Shown here: one piece after another, positions 35,991-49,560 of the stretch
How positions within the stretch are numbered: position 1 is the first letter of the stretch
Layout of the letters: each line of letters opens with the position of its first letter
DNA from: Diphasiastrum complanatum
Taxonomy: Eukaryota > Streptophyta > Lycopodiopsida > Lycopodiales > Lycopodiaceae
Direction of reading: 5' to 3'
NCBI GenBank assembly: GCA_029204225.1
Contig: CM055095.1
Span: 67,173,940 to 67,237,939, forward strand
Length of the DNA stretch: 64,000 nucleotides
The notes under the pieces: model-generated
Told to the model about the DNA's origin: nothing
The model's database searches: none
Seen by the model: the letters and a program-made list of their open reading frames with translations, nothing else
Made by a program: the position numbers and the translations under genes

Positions 35991-38584
35991 AACTCCTTTG
36001 CAATTGAAAGTTTTTGGACTTCTACCTTGAATACGAGCTTTACTATTATTAATGCTAGGTCTCATGTGGTCAATAAACATGATTTCAATGTAATGATGTT
36101 CTTGATGTGATTGCATGTTTAGAATGATTTGCAATAAGAATTAACAAATCTCATGATTATTGCAATTCTTTCACATCATCAACATGAAATGTTGTGTTTT
36201 TGTCCACTTTAGCACATTATTTGTGATTTTTGCCAGTGACTAAGGTAAGTCACATAATAATGACCATATTCTCTTTATGTTGGTGCAAACATGCAATGGG
36301 CAAAATGCATGAAAGCTCATCATATTTGCACATAAAGTGCTTGCTCAAGGAATAGTTCCAAAAGAAGCCAACTTGAAATATCTTATGTAGACACAAATAT
36401 TTGAGTGTGGATATCAAAGCCAATAAGTGGAGTAGATTCCAATTTACCAAGAGAAGGATTGATGAGTTTATTTACTCTTACTTTTGACAACACATTTGCT
36501 TGCATATTTTTCTCATGGCATATTAATCCAACCTCATAATAACCACAATTAGCATTTTCCATAACTGTATTTTAACTTTAATTAAGGACACCTTTTGAAA
36601 TATTGGTGCAAGGGATTAGTACTACAACCACATTGATAACACTACTTTTGTTCCCTCGTGAGATTTGATTCACTATGGCAGTTCCTCCATGGGGAAATTC
36701 TCCATCAGGGGACATGTTGCAAGATGGAAGTCTTGCTCTTACAATATTCATGTATTCAGCTTCTTACAATAATCAAGCTTCTTACAATATGGAAGGTCAG
36801 TTTTTTCCTTTTGATTTAAGAATGGATAGGCACCTTGATCCTAACAAGTGTCATCCATGTTTGAAAGCTCAAACACTGATAATCACTAAAGTTTCATAAT
36901 TTTTCTGATGTCGGCACCTCCAAGATATTCATAGAACCTTTTCTACAATGATATGATCATTTTTTTCATTGCAAGGTGTGCATAATTAGCTTGAAATATG
37001 AGAAGAACTTGTTAACAGACATGCTGACTCTAGATCTATGGAGAATTTCCACTTTGTTTACGAGGCTCACAAGATCTAATAGTTCTGAAATAAATTTCAC
37101 TAGGATTCTATTTCTCAACAACCTTTGTCATAAGACCTATAGTCTTCATAATGCTCGGTGAAAAGATTCAAGGTAAGACTGTCAGTGCAAATACATCACA
37201 TGGCAGATGCCTTAAAAAAATCAATAAGCAAGGAATCCTCTAGGAATATATGTCATGTAGTGTATGCTCCCATGCAATTGGGCACAGATGGGCAAGAGGC
37301 CTTTGGTGCAACAGCTCAAATTTGACAACTAGGCATGATATATAAGGAGAAGATCATCGCTTGGTGGGTGGTCATCCACCAAGCCTCCAGGCTCCACTAC
37401 CCTTGGATTAGGGTGGGCCCACAACTACCACCGCAATCACTGTTGGAAATATGTAGCTCAGATATCTCACATGTGTGAGTGAGGAAACAGCACACCGTAG
37501 CTAGCACATGTGGCAAATTTTGAGTTGATTAGAAACAATTTGGTAACAGTTCAGTCATCATGCCCTCGCCATGTGACAAGTCACGATTGGGCCCAATGGA
37601 ATTGGCTCAACCAGAAGCCCATAATGCATATAACTGCCACTACCCAAGCCTCCTTCCATCGACAACCCCCAACAATTCAAAAACCTCATTAAGATCTACA
37701 TTTCAATCCGCCACAACTTTCCAACAATAAACATCAATGTTTCCAATCATGAAATATTCTTGTTCCAACAAGTTGCTGATAAAATTGAAAGGGTTCTCAT
37801 GGCAAGTATCCCATGTTCCAACCAAATAGAAATGTGAATCAAGAAGGGGAACACCATTCATTGAGGCTATATGGGGGGTCAACTTGTGGAGGCTTGGCCT
37901 AACCACATAGAGCAAATGGCACAAGGACTGCAACTTCAATGTTATGTTTGGAAGTAGCTCATGTTTAGGTCCACTTACTATTCAACAAAAGCTCCAATCA
38001 AGGAGCATGAAAGGGCATGCACAGGCAAGACCATTCCCTAACCCGTGAGTATGTGCATACTAATAAATCTTTGAAATTTGTAAATGTTAGATATAATCCC
38101 ATTGATGAAGGTGGCACTTTGCAACAATATATGAGTTTTTGAGTTGGAACCACACAATATCATTTCAAATGGAAATTTTCATTTTTAGAGGTTTGGAGAT
38201 GGAAGATGCTTAATGATGGTGATTAGAGTATTGGGCCTCTAATAGTCCATAACTCAATACGTAACATTAGTTGATCTACTATCCTAGGGCACAAACAAAC
38301 CATTTATCCTTTGAATTCTTTGATGTTGGGGATGGCTCTGATGAATTATCAGCTCTGATACCACTATGTGGAGAAACTTCTTAGAAGAAGTCCCAACCAA
38401 CATGAGAAAGACAATGAATACTATGAAGTCTCTCAATTAGAGAAGATGGATCCATTTTGGCTGAGTGAGATTGTTGGTAGTAACAATGATTTTGGAATAT
38501 TGTTGGCTACGCGCTTGCTAAAACATTGTCTTGATAGAAACAAGACTAATAATCTGCAATAAAAAGTAGATTACTGAAATGCCC
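35991..38584. other. Intergenic; second primer-binding-site-like word
   Basis: No gene is recognised. At 38352-38363 the minus strand reads TGGTATCAGAGC, a perfect copia-type primer-binding site, 232 bp from the one at 38585; the LTR that should flank it was not defined. Confidence 0.45.
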
Positions 38585-39285
38585 GCTCTGATACCATGTC
38601 AAAAATCAGTGGGAATGAGCGGAAGCTTATGAGCGAGCTTGGTGTAGGATCAGAAGTGCCATAGTTAGCAACAAAACGTCCAAGATGAATGATTCATAGA
38701 TGCGCAATGAAACAATACAGTAGTGGGGCTGAAATTTGCACTCTGATTAATATCAACAAATGAGTACAATTGCTTGAAGTAATAACTTCAACTAGTTGAG
38801 CGTGATAACGCTGGCTATAGAAACTCGAAAAAATCAAAAAAAAAGTTTTCTGATGAAGATTAGTGTCTAGCTAATTTCCTATCCTCAGCTTATAGGTCTA
38901 TTATAAAATATCTTCTTCTTGCTAAATATCTAATTAGCATGAAATGCTATCTGCCTCATTTATTACATCCGCCCTTGAATGTACACAGTAGGCGAACTTT
39001 CAACGCGAATCGGATTTCTAACCGACAATATTGAAATTTACATCGTATCAAAAATGACAATGACTCGAAAAATTACGAATTTTCATAGTCGATCTTATAT
39101 CAAGAAATTCTGATTTAGGGTATCGAGAAATATAGGATTTTTCGAGTTGATACAGTATCGAGAAATTCTAGAAAGTTTAATCCTGAATTTTTCAATCTTT
39201 TGTTCAGAAATTTGAGCCTTCTATTTTTGGTTTTTCGGAATGCTCATTAATGAATGGATTTGAGGCTGAGCATTGAATTCCAACA
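38585..39285 (-). mobile_element. Copia 5' LTR with primer-binding site
   Basis: On the minus strand the sequence starts TGTTGGAATTC at 39285, ends TTTTTGACA at 38597, and is followed at once by TGGTATCAGAGC (38596-38585), the initiator-Met-tRNA primer-binding site. The LTR is 689 bp with TG...CA ends. No matching second LTR or internal copia region is visible downstream, so the element is truncated. Confidence 0.7.
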
Positions 39286-39407
39286 ACCACCTCCTGTCTT
39301 TTTTGCATTTGCGACAAGACAAATATTAGTGAACATGCCATTGCAAATTATGTCATTTTCCTTTAGTTTGTACTATTTTGAAATGGCATTAAACATAGAG
39401 TACTTAC

Positions 39408-40470
39408 GAGTCTTCTGTTGATGATGAATCTGAAATAAGTCAATAGATTGGTTTGTAATAGCATGAGCTCCGCTCTGATAAAATCGAGCATCCAATGCTC
39501 TTCCACCTCAACCATAGTCAAAAATTCTTCATTGTGTATGCTGCTTATCTCCTTTTGGTGTGTGTGATCATTTAGTTCAAAGTCTTGATCTAGTGGTAGC
39601 CATGTGCCGTCAGTTTCCTTGTATCTCTGATAGCTAAATGTGAGACTGAGCATTTGTTTTGCGATATGATAACGGAAGATCATTGACGACCTTTTTATCC
39701 TACATTCTATGTCATTATTTGTTTTACTATCCTAGCCTTGATCCATGAGATCTGACAAAGTCTCATCTGATAAATCCTTGCAAACAAATAAAGTTGGTGT
39801 CCTTCGAACACTTGCACTTGAGAAAGAATCAACAAATATATGCAATGATAGAAACCAACTTAGGTAAACAATTTTTGAACCCATACTTTTCTTCATGGCA
39901 TTTCTAACATCCAAGAGTAGCTTGCATCTAAAGGATTCAGAAACAATACTGTCAGGATTAGGCCACTCATCACTCTAAAAACTTGGCAATGGAATTATTT
40001 CAAGCTTGTCGAAATCTCCATCCGTTTGTGGTATATATGAAGCTTCATAAAAATATATGCCATTATCTGCAAGTTCCTTTGGATTTTTTCCTCTGTATTA
40101 CAGCTTTCCAACATCAGAGTGAATCACATCCAATATTTATGCAAGTGATTGTGCTGGCTCCCATTCACTTATATTTGATGGATATAAATCTGAAAGAAGA
40201 AAAACGTTGAAATATTTAAATCATAATCTGAAGAACATCAATAAAAAAACACTTATGATTACAGTAGAGTGCATACGTTTTGATATACTTACAGTTACAT
40301 TTCCGATGATCATGAGGATTGATATCTTGTACTTTTATTTTTGAGTGCATATAAACATGTGCTAAAAATTTTGATATGGTGACCTCCGGGAGTTGTCTTA
40401 AACTACAAAATCTTTGCTTTCCAATAAGATTTGTGTCTATAATAGATGGCATCTCTAATGAGATCATTCA
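39408..40470 (-). pseudogene. Gene E homologue, locus 2
   Basis: Exon 1 part (about 40467-40293) ends with NPHDHRKCNC at a GTAAGT donor. Exon 2 (40189-39408, 782 bp versus 785 bp at locus 1) starts with LYPSNISEWEPA and holds PTLFVCKDLSDET, YQRYKETDGTWLPLDQD and FIRAELMLLQ, ending at GTAAGT. The exon borders match gene E exactly, but at least four stops are present, one of them in the same codon as in locus 1. No neighbouring H3, Ulp1 or transposase sequence was found here. Confidence 0.65.
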
Positions 40471-40613
40471 AACATAATTTGCTATAATCTCATCAAGAAT
40501 GTTGGAATTTAATCTAACTTCTACTCATCCCAACAGCCCTCCTTCCTTCTCTCAAAACTACTCCCTCAAACATGTTTACATATTTGAACTGTTTATCACA
40601 ACAATCTGTATTT

Positions 40614-40830
40614 TTACTCGCAATTTTGAGTGATGGTATCATGGGGTGTATCCCTTTGTCCATTGTCAGGAATATCAACAAATGGTCCATCATCAAGAAG
40701 AAGTTTCAATATGCCATCTTTGCCACTTGATGTGTCCAGCTTCTCAGCATCCTCATCAAAGATAACATCATGGCTGATGTGCATTTTCCTTTCCAAAGGA
40801 TCACAACACCTATAACCATTTACACAATCA
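40614..40830 (-). pseudogene. Copia integrase C-terminal remnant
   Basis: The minus strand reads GYRCCDPLERKMHISHDVIF followed by DE, the conserved copia sequence between integrase and RT. An acidic tail follows. Flanking domains are missing. Confidence 0.6.
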
Positions 40831-42204
40831 TTATAACTCTAGGAAAATACATTTCAAAGCTTTCACATCATAACGATTACTTATTAATCGTGGTAAAAAG
40901 TCCTAAAGAGAGTTTCAAAACTTTAAGAGAGCCCTTCAATGTGGACTAACTAGTAGTTAATTACCAGTTAGGACCAGATAAGTTTTAGATTGGCTATACA
41001 TAAGAGGTTGCATGGGTGCATGCACATGTTTCTCACCCTTATGTATACGGGTACGGACTTGCCCACCTCCATTCTAAGTTTTTGGCTCTTGGTTGCAAGT
41101 TTCTCTCCTCTCTTCAGGTATTCGATGTTGCCTAGTTGGATGGGTGGTTTGGCTCCCACTAGTCTCTATGAGTGTTGATATGCTCCTCTTGGTGGTCTTT
41201 ACAACCGGCACCTGGTGGTTTCCATTTGGTGTGGTTGTAACAAAGTTGTACTTTTGAATTTCACTAGTTTGTTGCAGCCTTGCAAAGAAAGTATTTTCAA
41301 GAGAGAAGAAAGTGTTTTAGTCAGATGTTTTGGCAATATATGTGTGGAGGTGTAGAAAATCTTACCCATGGAAAATTAGGTGGAAGAAACTCTTTTCTTG
41401 GAAGGAGAAACCCTCAACTTTTTGTGATTTTGCTTTTTTTAGATTTCATGTGTTTAAAGCAAGAAAGATCTTTCACAAATCTATACGAACCAATTTACAC
41501 ATCATGCTAGGTCGTATTTACATAAAATATTTTCTACAAGTCAGTCGTGGAACAAAGATAAAGTATAAGAGAAGAAAATTACTTTACATCTAACTTACTT
41601 CTAAGTCATTTTGACTCTTGAGCCTTTTAAGCCCCACACTTGTGAAACGTACCGTGAGCAGATTTGTTGACAAATTATACAGTATGTGTGAATTGATTGC
41701 TTTCTTACGTATAGAGCTGCAAGAGCAAAAATGAAGTGTCTTTTTCTCTTTAAAAACTAACATAATTTTGCACAACCCTACATTTGGCACGTGTGAAACT
41801 CAGTCATTTCAAATTGTACATCGAGAGTATCTAGTATGTGTGAATCAATATTATATCAAAAATTGTATGTATCTAGTATGTGTGAATCGATATTATATCA
41901 AAAATTGTTTCAGTTTCAGCCTGGGTGACTTGTAAGAGCAAAGAAAAGAAGTTGTGAAGGCAAGGAATTTCTCTCTCTATTGTGTTTCTTTGTTTCCAAA
42001 CATTGTATGCATGGCAAATATTTTGAGTGGCCGTAATTATTTATGATGCCAACAATCTTGATGGTGGTCCGTGGCAATCATAGTAGTCCAAAATTTAAGA
42101 TAAAACACATCCTAGTTAGCAAGATTTGTGGGTTATTTCCATGGAATGAGGTTGGGCTATCAAGAAGATGAAAACATTTTTGATAAGAGGGACTCACATG
42201 ACTT
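40831..42204. other. Intergenic, no gene recognised
   Basis: A roughly 43-bp sequence ending AAAAATTGT is imperfectly repeated in tandem near 41825-41907. No coding signal. Confidence 0.5.
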
Positions 42205-42415
42205 AGTCTTGTTGCAAAAGATAGCTTCATACCCCATATGATTGGTGCACCTTCAGCCAAATCAGCTTAGGATTCTTTAAAGGCCATGCTTGAGAAACCT
42301 ATTACATCAAGAATATGTATTTGCTTAGAATACAAGAGGGAGACACCATCCTTGATCGTTTAAGCCAAGCTCAAGAACATTGTAGACCAGTTAGCGGCAC
42401 CAAAGGGGCTATAGT
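42205..42415 (+). pseudogene. Copia gag remnant
   Basis: Reads IPHMIGAPSAKSA, a stop, DSLKAMLEKPITSR, and then AKLKNIVDQLAAPKG, matching the UBN2-type copia gag pattern. It is cut on its right by the LTR that starts near 42416. Confidence 0.5.
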
Positions 42416-42703
42416 TGAAATAGCAATAATTACGTGTAAGTTTATGACGGTCACTTGCAATATTTGACGACAACTTTCTCTTTAGCTAGTTGCTATTTAA
42501 CTAGCCCCTAAGGTTCTCTTTCAACTTTCAACAAGCCCCTAAGTTGCTATTTAGCTAGTTCTCTTTGTACTCCATTAATATGCTGAGAATATATAGTTTT
42601 GGGTGTTGGTGAGCAATCCTGTGTTTCTTGTCTTGAAGTAATTGTTAAAGTTCTGTGGTGATTGCATTGATCAGTAACCTTATTGTCAACTTGGTATCAG
42701 AGC
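42416..42703 (+). mobile_element. Candidate copia 5' LTR and primer-binding site
   Basis: TTGGTATCAGAGC at 42691-42703 is a perfect initiator-Met-tRNA primer-binding site. The preceding sequence ends GTCA at 42688 as an LTR should and has a TATA-like ATATATAG near 42589. The LTR start near 42416 is a guess; a matching 3' LTR was not found. Confidence 0.5.
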
Positions 42704-43874
42704 GAGGTGACACTGGGCAAGGACAAAGGTGGGCAAGGACAAAGGTCAGATTTGGGAAAATCTGAGTCGAATCGGTGTGGGCTTGAAGACGGCGAGGAAG
42801 TTGTGGAAGAATCCCCGTTTGGAAGCCGTAGTGTAGCAAAACTGACAATTAAGGATTCGTTTGATTGCTCTTGGATAGGGAAAAACTATCTATCACACTT
42901 GTGACAGAGAAAAGTTTTGGACTGACGGAAATCTGTTTTTGCCGTACAAGGAATTCTCAAGATCGTGTTGGTGGTCGGTGTGCTCTCGATTTATGACCGA
43001 TTGGCAAACGGTTTGAAGCAGACTCTTTCCTATAGTAGGGCGACCTCAGAGATGAAGGAAATTGCCAAAAAAAGCACTGATAAAGTTGTGTGTCTGCTCA
43101 AGAGTGTGGGAAAACCCCAAACAAGGGTTTTAGGATGGAAAACCTCAAATATTTCTTTATTTGAAACTTTTTTTGGAGCTGTGAGTGCACACAGCTGGGC
43201 GCCCTGGGGAGAAACAGCAGTTGCCAGGACGTGGGTGGAGCAAGAAGCTTGGTCGATTCATATGGGGGCAGCCAAGAAGCCATAGCCAGCTTTTAGCAAA
43301 CCTTTTTTCTTGAGGAGAAAGAGAACGGGCTGGTGTGCGCGCGTGGGAACGTTGATTCCCCGGTGGCCGTTGGATTGCCTTGGGTCCATTTTGAACTTCA
43401 AGTGAAAGGGATGAAAGGGAATTCTATCCATTCAATTTTAATAAAAAATCTAACTAAGTAATTGTTGGGTTTCACTCCCAATTTTATGAAGTGTGAAGTT
43501 TTTTCAATTTGAAAAAACAGTTCAAAAGTTAAAAAGGCCATTGTTTTCTTGTCTTTAAGTCTTTTTTGGCCAAACGAAAGGCTATAGCCTTCAAACGAAG
43601 TGCACCCCGATTGTACCTTCAAGTACCGTACGTCAAACAAACTGTTTGCAGCGGAGAAAGTGATTAGTGGACGCCAAAAGTGATTTTCCCCCCTTAGGGA
43701 GCACTGAGGTAGGAGCGTGTGCCTAAAGGCATTTTGGAAACAGAAACCGTTTTGGCTTTTGATTTGGCTACAAAGCTTTGGGTGGCCAAGTAAGCTAAAA
43801 AGTGTATGTCATTATTTTAAATTTTGACATCGACATTGGCTTCGGCATACCCTTTTTAGCCTATAGATGGAATT

Positions 43875-44840
43875 TTGGGCAATTTGGAGATGGGCGAGGC
43901 AAGCAAGTTAGATGGGACGTCTAACTACAACATCTGGAAGTTCAAAATGAAGAGCATTCTCATGGAGAAAGAGCTGTGGGACATCGTTGCGGGAATAGAG
44001 ATGAGGCCGAACACCACTCCAGTTGACATGAGGGCTTATGATAGGAAGGCTCAAAGAGTATTGTCATTGATCAACTTATCGGTGAAGGATCGTGTAATCA
44101 CCCACATAAGTGAGACGGTGACGGTCGGAGGGGCTTGGGAAGCCTTGAGAACACAGTTCCAAACCGCCAATCCATCTCGTGCAATGTTCTTGAAGTCAAG
44201 TGAACACCATTAGGATGGAGAACAATGAAACTGTGGGATCCTTCTTCACCAGGATCAAGGAACTGAGAGACTAGCTAGTCGCCACTGGAGAACCCATCAG
44301 GGATGTTGAATTGGTTCACACAGCAATGAGCGGTATGGCAGATAGCTTGCAAATGTTTTTAAGCGGTATCGCATCAAGGGAGAGATTGCCCACTTTTGAA
44401 GACCTTCATGGGATCCTACAACAGGAAGAGCAAAGGCGTGAAGCAGTCAAATCGAGACCAATCAGGAGGATCAGACATTGGTGGCCAAAGACAAACGCAT
44501 TGCAAGAAAGGGCAAGGATGATGAGGACGAGGGAGAGTCGTCATCAAAGCCAAAGAAGAAGAAAGACAAGTGCTACTACTACCACAAGCCAGGTCATTGG
44601 GCTAGGGAGTGCTACAAAAGGAAGGCGGATGTCAAGCAAGGGAAAGTGAAGCAACAAGGCAACATTGCAGAGAATGATGGAGAAGACAATGAGGCCAATG
44701 TCTTCTCATCGACATTGGCATCACAGGTGGATGATGGCGCTAAATGGTTCATTGATTCAGGCGCCACTAGACACATGACTAGGAAGCGTGATTGGTTCGA
44801 GATCTTCTCGCCAATCCATGATAGGGAGAAAGTCACGTAG
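43875..44840 (+). pseudogene. Copia gag-protease
   Basis: Gag starts near 43890 (SKLDGTSNYNIWKFKMKSIL pattern). It shifts frame near 44205, continues to 44649 with a stop at 44273, and shifts again to 44478-44840. The zinc knuckle CYYYHKPGHWAREC has Tyr in place of the second Cys. The protease active site is WFIDSGATRHMT. A leader of about 1.2 kb separates it from the primer-binding site, longer than usual. Confidence 0.85.
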
Positions 44841-45556
44841 TGTCACATGTACTCTGAATCCCTTGCCCAATTGTAATTATTAAATTGTAAATGGCTAAGT
44901 CACCAGCTTGTGGAGACAATTGTAAATTGCAATGTAAATATCTGTTATAGTGACTAGTTCCAAGATGGACAAGGGGGTAATGGGTCTCATGAGAGTTTGC
45001 TGGACTGACCTCTTAAAAAGTAGGAAGGGTTGACCGGCCAACGTGATATGTGTCATATGCTCACTGGGTCACTTGGTCCAGTGCATGAGTGACACTTGTC
45101 GGATGGTCAATAAATGGGTCAACGGGACATGTGTCATATGCTCATTAGGACAGTTGGTCTGATGCATGAGTGACACGTGTTAGCAGACTGTCCACCTTAC
45201 TAGCTTGCCTATGTGTCAAGGTACTGCCAAGTGGCAAGTGTCGATTGTGCATGGAGTTTGCCATGTAGCCAACATTGGACAAGAGGAGGAAGAGAGCTAT
45301 CATGAGGACTCACTCATGATGCCAACCTTTTCATCAGGATGTGTCAGGGTTAAGGGGTGCTTGAGGGGATATAGTGTGAGCCTTGCTAGGCATTCCTTAT
45401 CGTATTCCTATGCAGCTATGGTTGGAGGAGACTTGCAGTAGAGCTCTCATGTTTGCTTGTTGATCTATGTACATTTGCTAATTGGGATTAATAAAGTGAC
45501 GAATTTGCTGGGTAGTTTTGTGTATTTACTTAGGGTTTGTGAGCTTGTGTGTAACA
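44841..45556 (+). mobile_element. Solo LTR nested in copia, 716 bp
   Basis: It begins TGTCACATG and ends GTGTAACA, flanked by CGTAG (44836-44840) and CGCAG (45557-45561), a 5-bp target duplication with one mismatch. It interrupts copia coding sequence exactly between the protease and the pre-integrase region. It contains AATAAA near 45489 and two copies of a roughly 55-bp unit with TGTCATATGCTCA (about 45052 and 45132). The type of parent element is unknown; TGTCAC ends would suit Ty3/gypsy. Confidence 0.8.
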
Positions 45557-47862
45557 CGCAGGCCAATGGGGAAGTGCCAGATTCAGGGTCATCAGCAAAG
45601 TACCTGTACAGTTTTCGAATGATAAGATAAAGAACATTTCAAATGTGCTTTACGTACCTGGACTTACAAAGAGCTTTCAGTTGGGGTCATGGCAAATCAA
45701 CGCCTTAAGGTTGAGTTTGTCAAGGACAATTACTTGATGAAAGATATGGATCGCAATTACAAGGCTGTGGCAACAGGATATCACGACAATAATTGCGGGC
45801 TTTATAAGCCGGATGTGGCCAAAAACCTGGAGAATACGGTTTAGCTTCATCAATAGCATCACAATCAAAATTGTGACATCGAAGGATGGGTCATCTAGAC
45901 TATGGAAGCTTGCGCTTGATGGCAAAGCTAAAGATGGTAAGTGGATTACCTGCAATATAGGATGAACAACATTCCATTTGTGAAGGATGCGTAATGGGGC
46001 AGCACCATAGAGATAAATTCAAGAAGGGGGGAGCCACTAAGGCGAAGAACCCACTTGAGCTTATCCACAGTGACTTGTGTGGCCCAATGAAGGCCATGTC
46101 GCTTGGAAGGAGCCTACTATTTCATGACATTCATCGACGACTACTCAAAGCTTTGGTGGAGAATGCATTAAGGTGCTAAGATCAGATAGAGGGGGCGAAT
46201 ACAAAGGGGGAGACTTTGAAGCATTTTGCAAGGAGCATGGAATCATAAGGCAATTTACTCAATCACATATGGCACATAGCAATGGGATAGCTGAGAACGT
46301 GATCGAACTCCACCTATTTATGAGCCAAGGGGGAGATATTTGTCGATTGGTGCTATGAAGGAGAAACTTGTGGGAAGCAAGAGACTATATTTGGACACTC
46401 CTTGGGATACTCACTCGCCAAAGAGTGTATCACCCGAGTCGAAGGTGCCTAAATGGTATGAAAACATCATGAAAGATGTGAGGATGAATCTACTAGGATC
46501 GAGCTCGCAAGGTGATGTGAGAAGATCAATGAGAGATAGGAGAGCTCCAAATCGTTACCATGTGAATTATGCCCTCATGAGTGACATCATGAAGTGTCAA
46601 GAGCCGGCAACCTATGATGAGGCAAAGGACCTTAAAGAGTGGCAAAGAGCTATGGAAGAGGAGATGGATTCAATCCACAAACATGGTACGTGGGACCTTA
46701 CTGATCTTCCAGTTGGTAAGAAACCCATTAGTAATAAATGGGCATATAGAACCAAATTTCATTCTGATGGATCGATTGCGAAACACAAGGCGCGATTGGT
46801 GGTCAAGGGCTATGAGCAAAACAAAGGTATTTATTTTGATGAGACATTTGCACCAGTAGTTAAGTGGACTACTTTACACGGGGTGATCACATTAGCTTCA
46901 TTTTTTGGTTGGAAAATTCACTAGATGGACGTGAAGTCAGCTTTTTTGAATGGCGACATGAAGAAGAAGTCTATATGCTCCAACCACAAGGGTTTGTTGT
47001 GAAGGGCCAAGAGGACAAAGTATGCAAGCTGCAAAAGGAATTATATGGTCTGAAACAAGCACTACGAGTGTGGTATGGTCGTACAGATAGCTACTTTCTA
47101 GCGAAGAACAAACTCAAATCCTAATCTCTATGTGCTTACTAGTGGTGATAGTATTGCATTAGTTGTGCTATATGTTGACGATATCATCATTACAGGAAAT
47201 GATGAGAACTTGATAAAGTCTATCAAGTCTAGTTTGTGTAAGCATTTCGAGATGACCGATTTGGACTTGATGCATTATGTCTGATTGTAAGCCATTGACT
47301 TTGCCTAGTGAAGTTAGCAATAAATTCACGTCTTGATGAGAGTGGTCTTGTTGAGAGTGGTCTTGTTGATTGCACATTGTATCGCCAACTTGTTGGCAAT
47401 CTCATCTATCTTACCACTACTAGACCATATATTTGTTATGTTGTGAGTCTTGTGAGTCAGTTTATGGCATCACCTACCTTGGAGCATTGGAAAGTAGCTA
47501 AACATATTTTAAGGTACGTGAAAGGCACGCTTGATCTTGATCTAGTTTACTCAAGACGATTTGATGTACCTAAGTTGAGTCCATTATTTCATACTAGGAC
47601 AAAGCATATAGAAGTAAAGTATCATTTTATACATGGGAAGCTTTGTTCAAAAGATATAGATTTGACTCATTGTACTACTGCTACACAAGTTGTTGATGTT
47701 TTTACGAAGTCACGAAGTAGGGAAAAATTTGATGATTTTAGACTAAAGCTTGGCGTTGAATCAATATCAGGTGGGTATGCCACTGGGGCAATGTTTTTTC
47801 AACCCGTTTTGTACATCGTTTCGAAACAAGAAATCTTTTTAGAGTTTTTTTTTTTGTTTTGA
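45557..47862 (+). pseudogene. Copia integrase-RT-RNase H
   Basis: Follows the solo LTR: NISNVLYVPGLTKSF, then the integrase start (PLELIHSDLCGPM, 46055), LRSDRGGEY, and NGIAENV, with deletions between D and D and after the core. RT reads SNKWAYRTKFHSDGSIAKHK, FDETFAPVVKW, MDVKSAFLNGD after an in-frame TAG, and LYVDDIIITGN near 47170 with the catalytic YVDD. RNase H ends with TKHIEVKYHFI and VVDVFTKS. At least three internal deletions and several frameshifts. No 3' LTR was found. Confidence 0.85.
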
Positions 47863-48985
47863 AAATGTGTTTTAATGGGTTTAGACATGTCATTGAAAGA
47901 GTAGTACTAAGTAGATACATCCAATTTCTATCTCCAACTTAGTGGCTTTAGTGCTTATTGTGATAAGTCATAAATTAAGAAGATTAAAGCTTGGGGAGCT
48001 TTGAGAAATTGTTTTGAAACACAATAGCAGGTACATGATTAATGAAAGCACGACACCTAGTATTCGAACCTTAGAATCAAGATTGAAATCAATGGCTTAA
48101 ATGCTGAGAGTTAGAACTTATAGTTTAAGAAGATTGAAGAACTTTTTAAAATTGTTTCAAAATTTTAGGGACCCATAAATAGGTGATCATACACTTGTTG
48201 AAACTATGCTACTCCATACATATTACAAGACTATGTCGAAAGTTCACAGTGCTGAGTGCTTCAAAGTTCACATGTAGTGATGTGACCAATTACGACATAC
48301 TAGTGATTAGAAAGTTGAAATACAGATTACAATTTACATGAATCATGAATCATCATAACTTATAAGTTATAGTACATAAAAGATAGTCCATAGTACATAC
48401 TTGAATATTCAAAGTTGAGTCATGAGTCATGACACATGCACAATGCACACAACACATCATAGTCTCAAACCTCCAAGAACTTCTAGAAATTATAAATACT
48501 AAAGTTATAAACTGTACAGTGTAGTGACCATTGACAAATCACAAATCACAATTCAAGAGTCAAAGTTTAAAGTTTAAAGTAAAAGCATAAATAGTAAGAG
48601 TTTCAAGCGTAGCCTCCAGTCACAAGCCTGAGGCGTTGGACGATAATCTAGCTACATATGATCCTTAAGACATATACAGAGGAGTTGGATCTTAACATAA
48701 CTAGGCTAGCATGGTTTGATATAGTACTAGAGGCAAGCATTGGCATGTGACAAAGCAACCAACTATAATTTCCAGCCTTGTGCATATACTTTTAAGCATG
48801 AAGGCATTTCTGATGTTTTGAAGGGTGAGAGAAATTAAAGTTGGCACAACTTTGCAAATAAAGAGAGTGCGTTTCCAATATTTATATACGCTCTCTGATT
48901 AATGAAAATGATTTCTTAATTTAGTGTGATAGGATACGTTAGGCCTAGCTACTCATTGTTTGGGTTACCCATCTTATTAGTTAAG
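47863..48985. other. Intergenic, no gene recognised
   Basis: AT-rich; no match to the 42416-42690 LTR candidate. Confidence 0.5.
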
Positions 48986-49560
48986 GGAAAAGATGGTTCA
49001 TTTTCGATGTGTGGATTACCTTGATTTGAGTAGGGTTATGATAAAACATCGGTATCCATTTGATTTCGATGCCACGAGTGGTGATTCATTGGATGCATTG
49101 TAAGGAGCAACAATCTTTGGTAAGATCTCTTAAGAGCAACTGTGATCATATTTGGATTAGAGAAGAGCATGTCTTAAAGATGGCATTTTAGATCCGATTT
49201 GGACAATACAAGTTTTTTGCTATATCAGTTGGGCTACTTAATGCTCTAGCGATATTCATGATGCTCGTGGATGATGTGTTGGACAATTACATAAAGAAGT
49301 TTGTCGTAGATTTATCAATAACATACTCGGTGTACAACAAGTGAATGTTAAAGTGTGGAATGCATCTTCAAAATGTCTTTGAAGAGCCACATATAAATGT
49401 TTTGTATGCCAATGACAAGAAAACCAAGTCATTTAAAACTCATAGAGTATATTGGTTGTGTTGTGACAACAAAGAGAGTTTCCATTGATCCAACTAAGGT
49501 ATATGCAGTAAAAAATTGGTCCAAAGCTGTAGATATAGGTGAATTGGGATCGATATAATG
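48986..49560 (+). pseudogene. Ty3/gypsy RT remnant
   Basis: The plus strand reads FRCVDYLDLSRVMIKHRYP, GATIFGKIS, FGQYKFFAISVGLLNALAIF (the usual YG.yeF...FGL.NAPatF block) and later KRVSIDPTKVYAVKNW. In place of the expected YLDDILVYS the copy has a corrupted DLSITYSVY. Many stops. No other domains of this element are visible. Confidence 0.7.
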
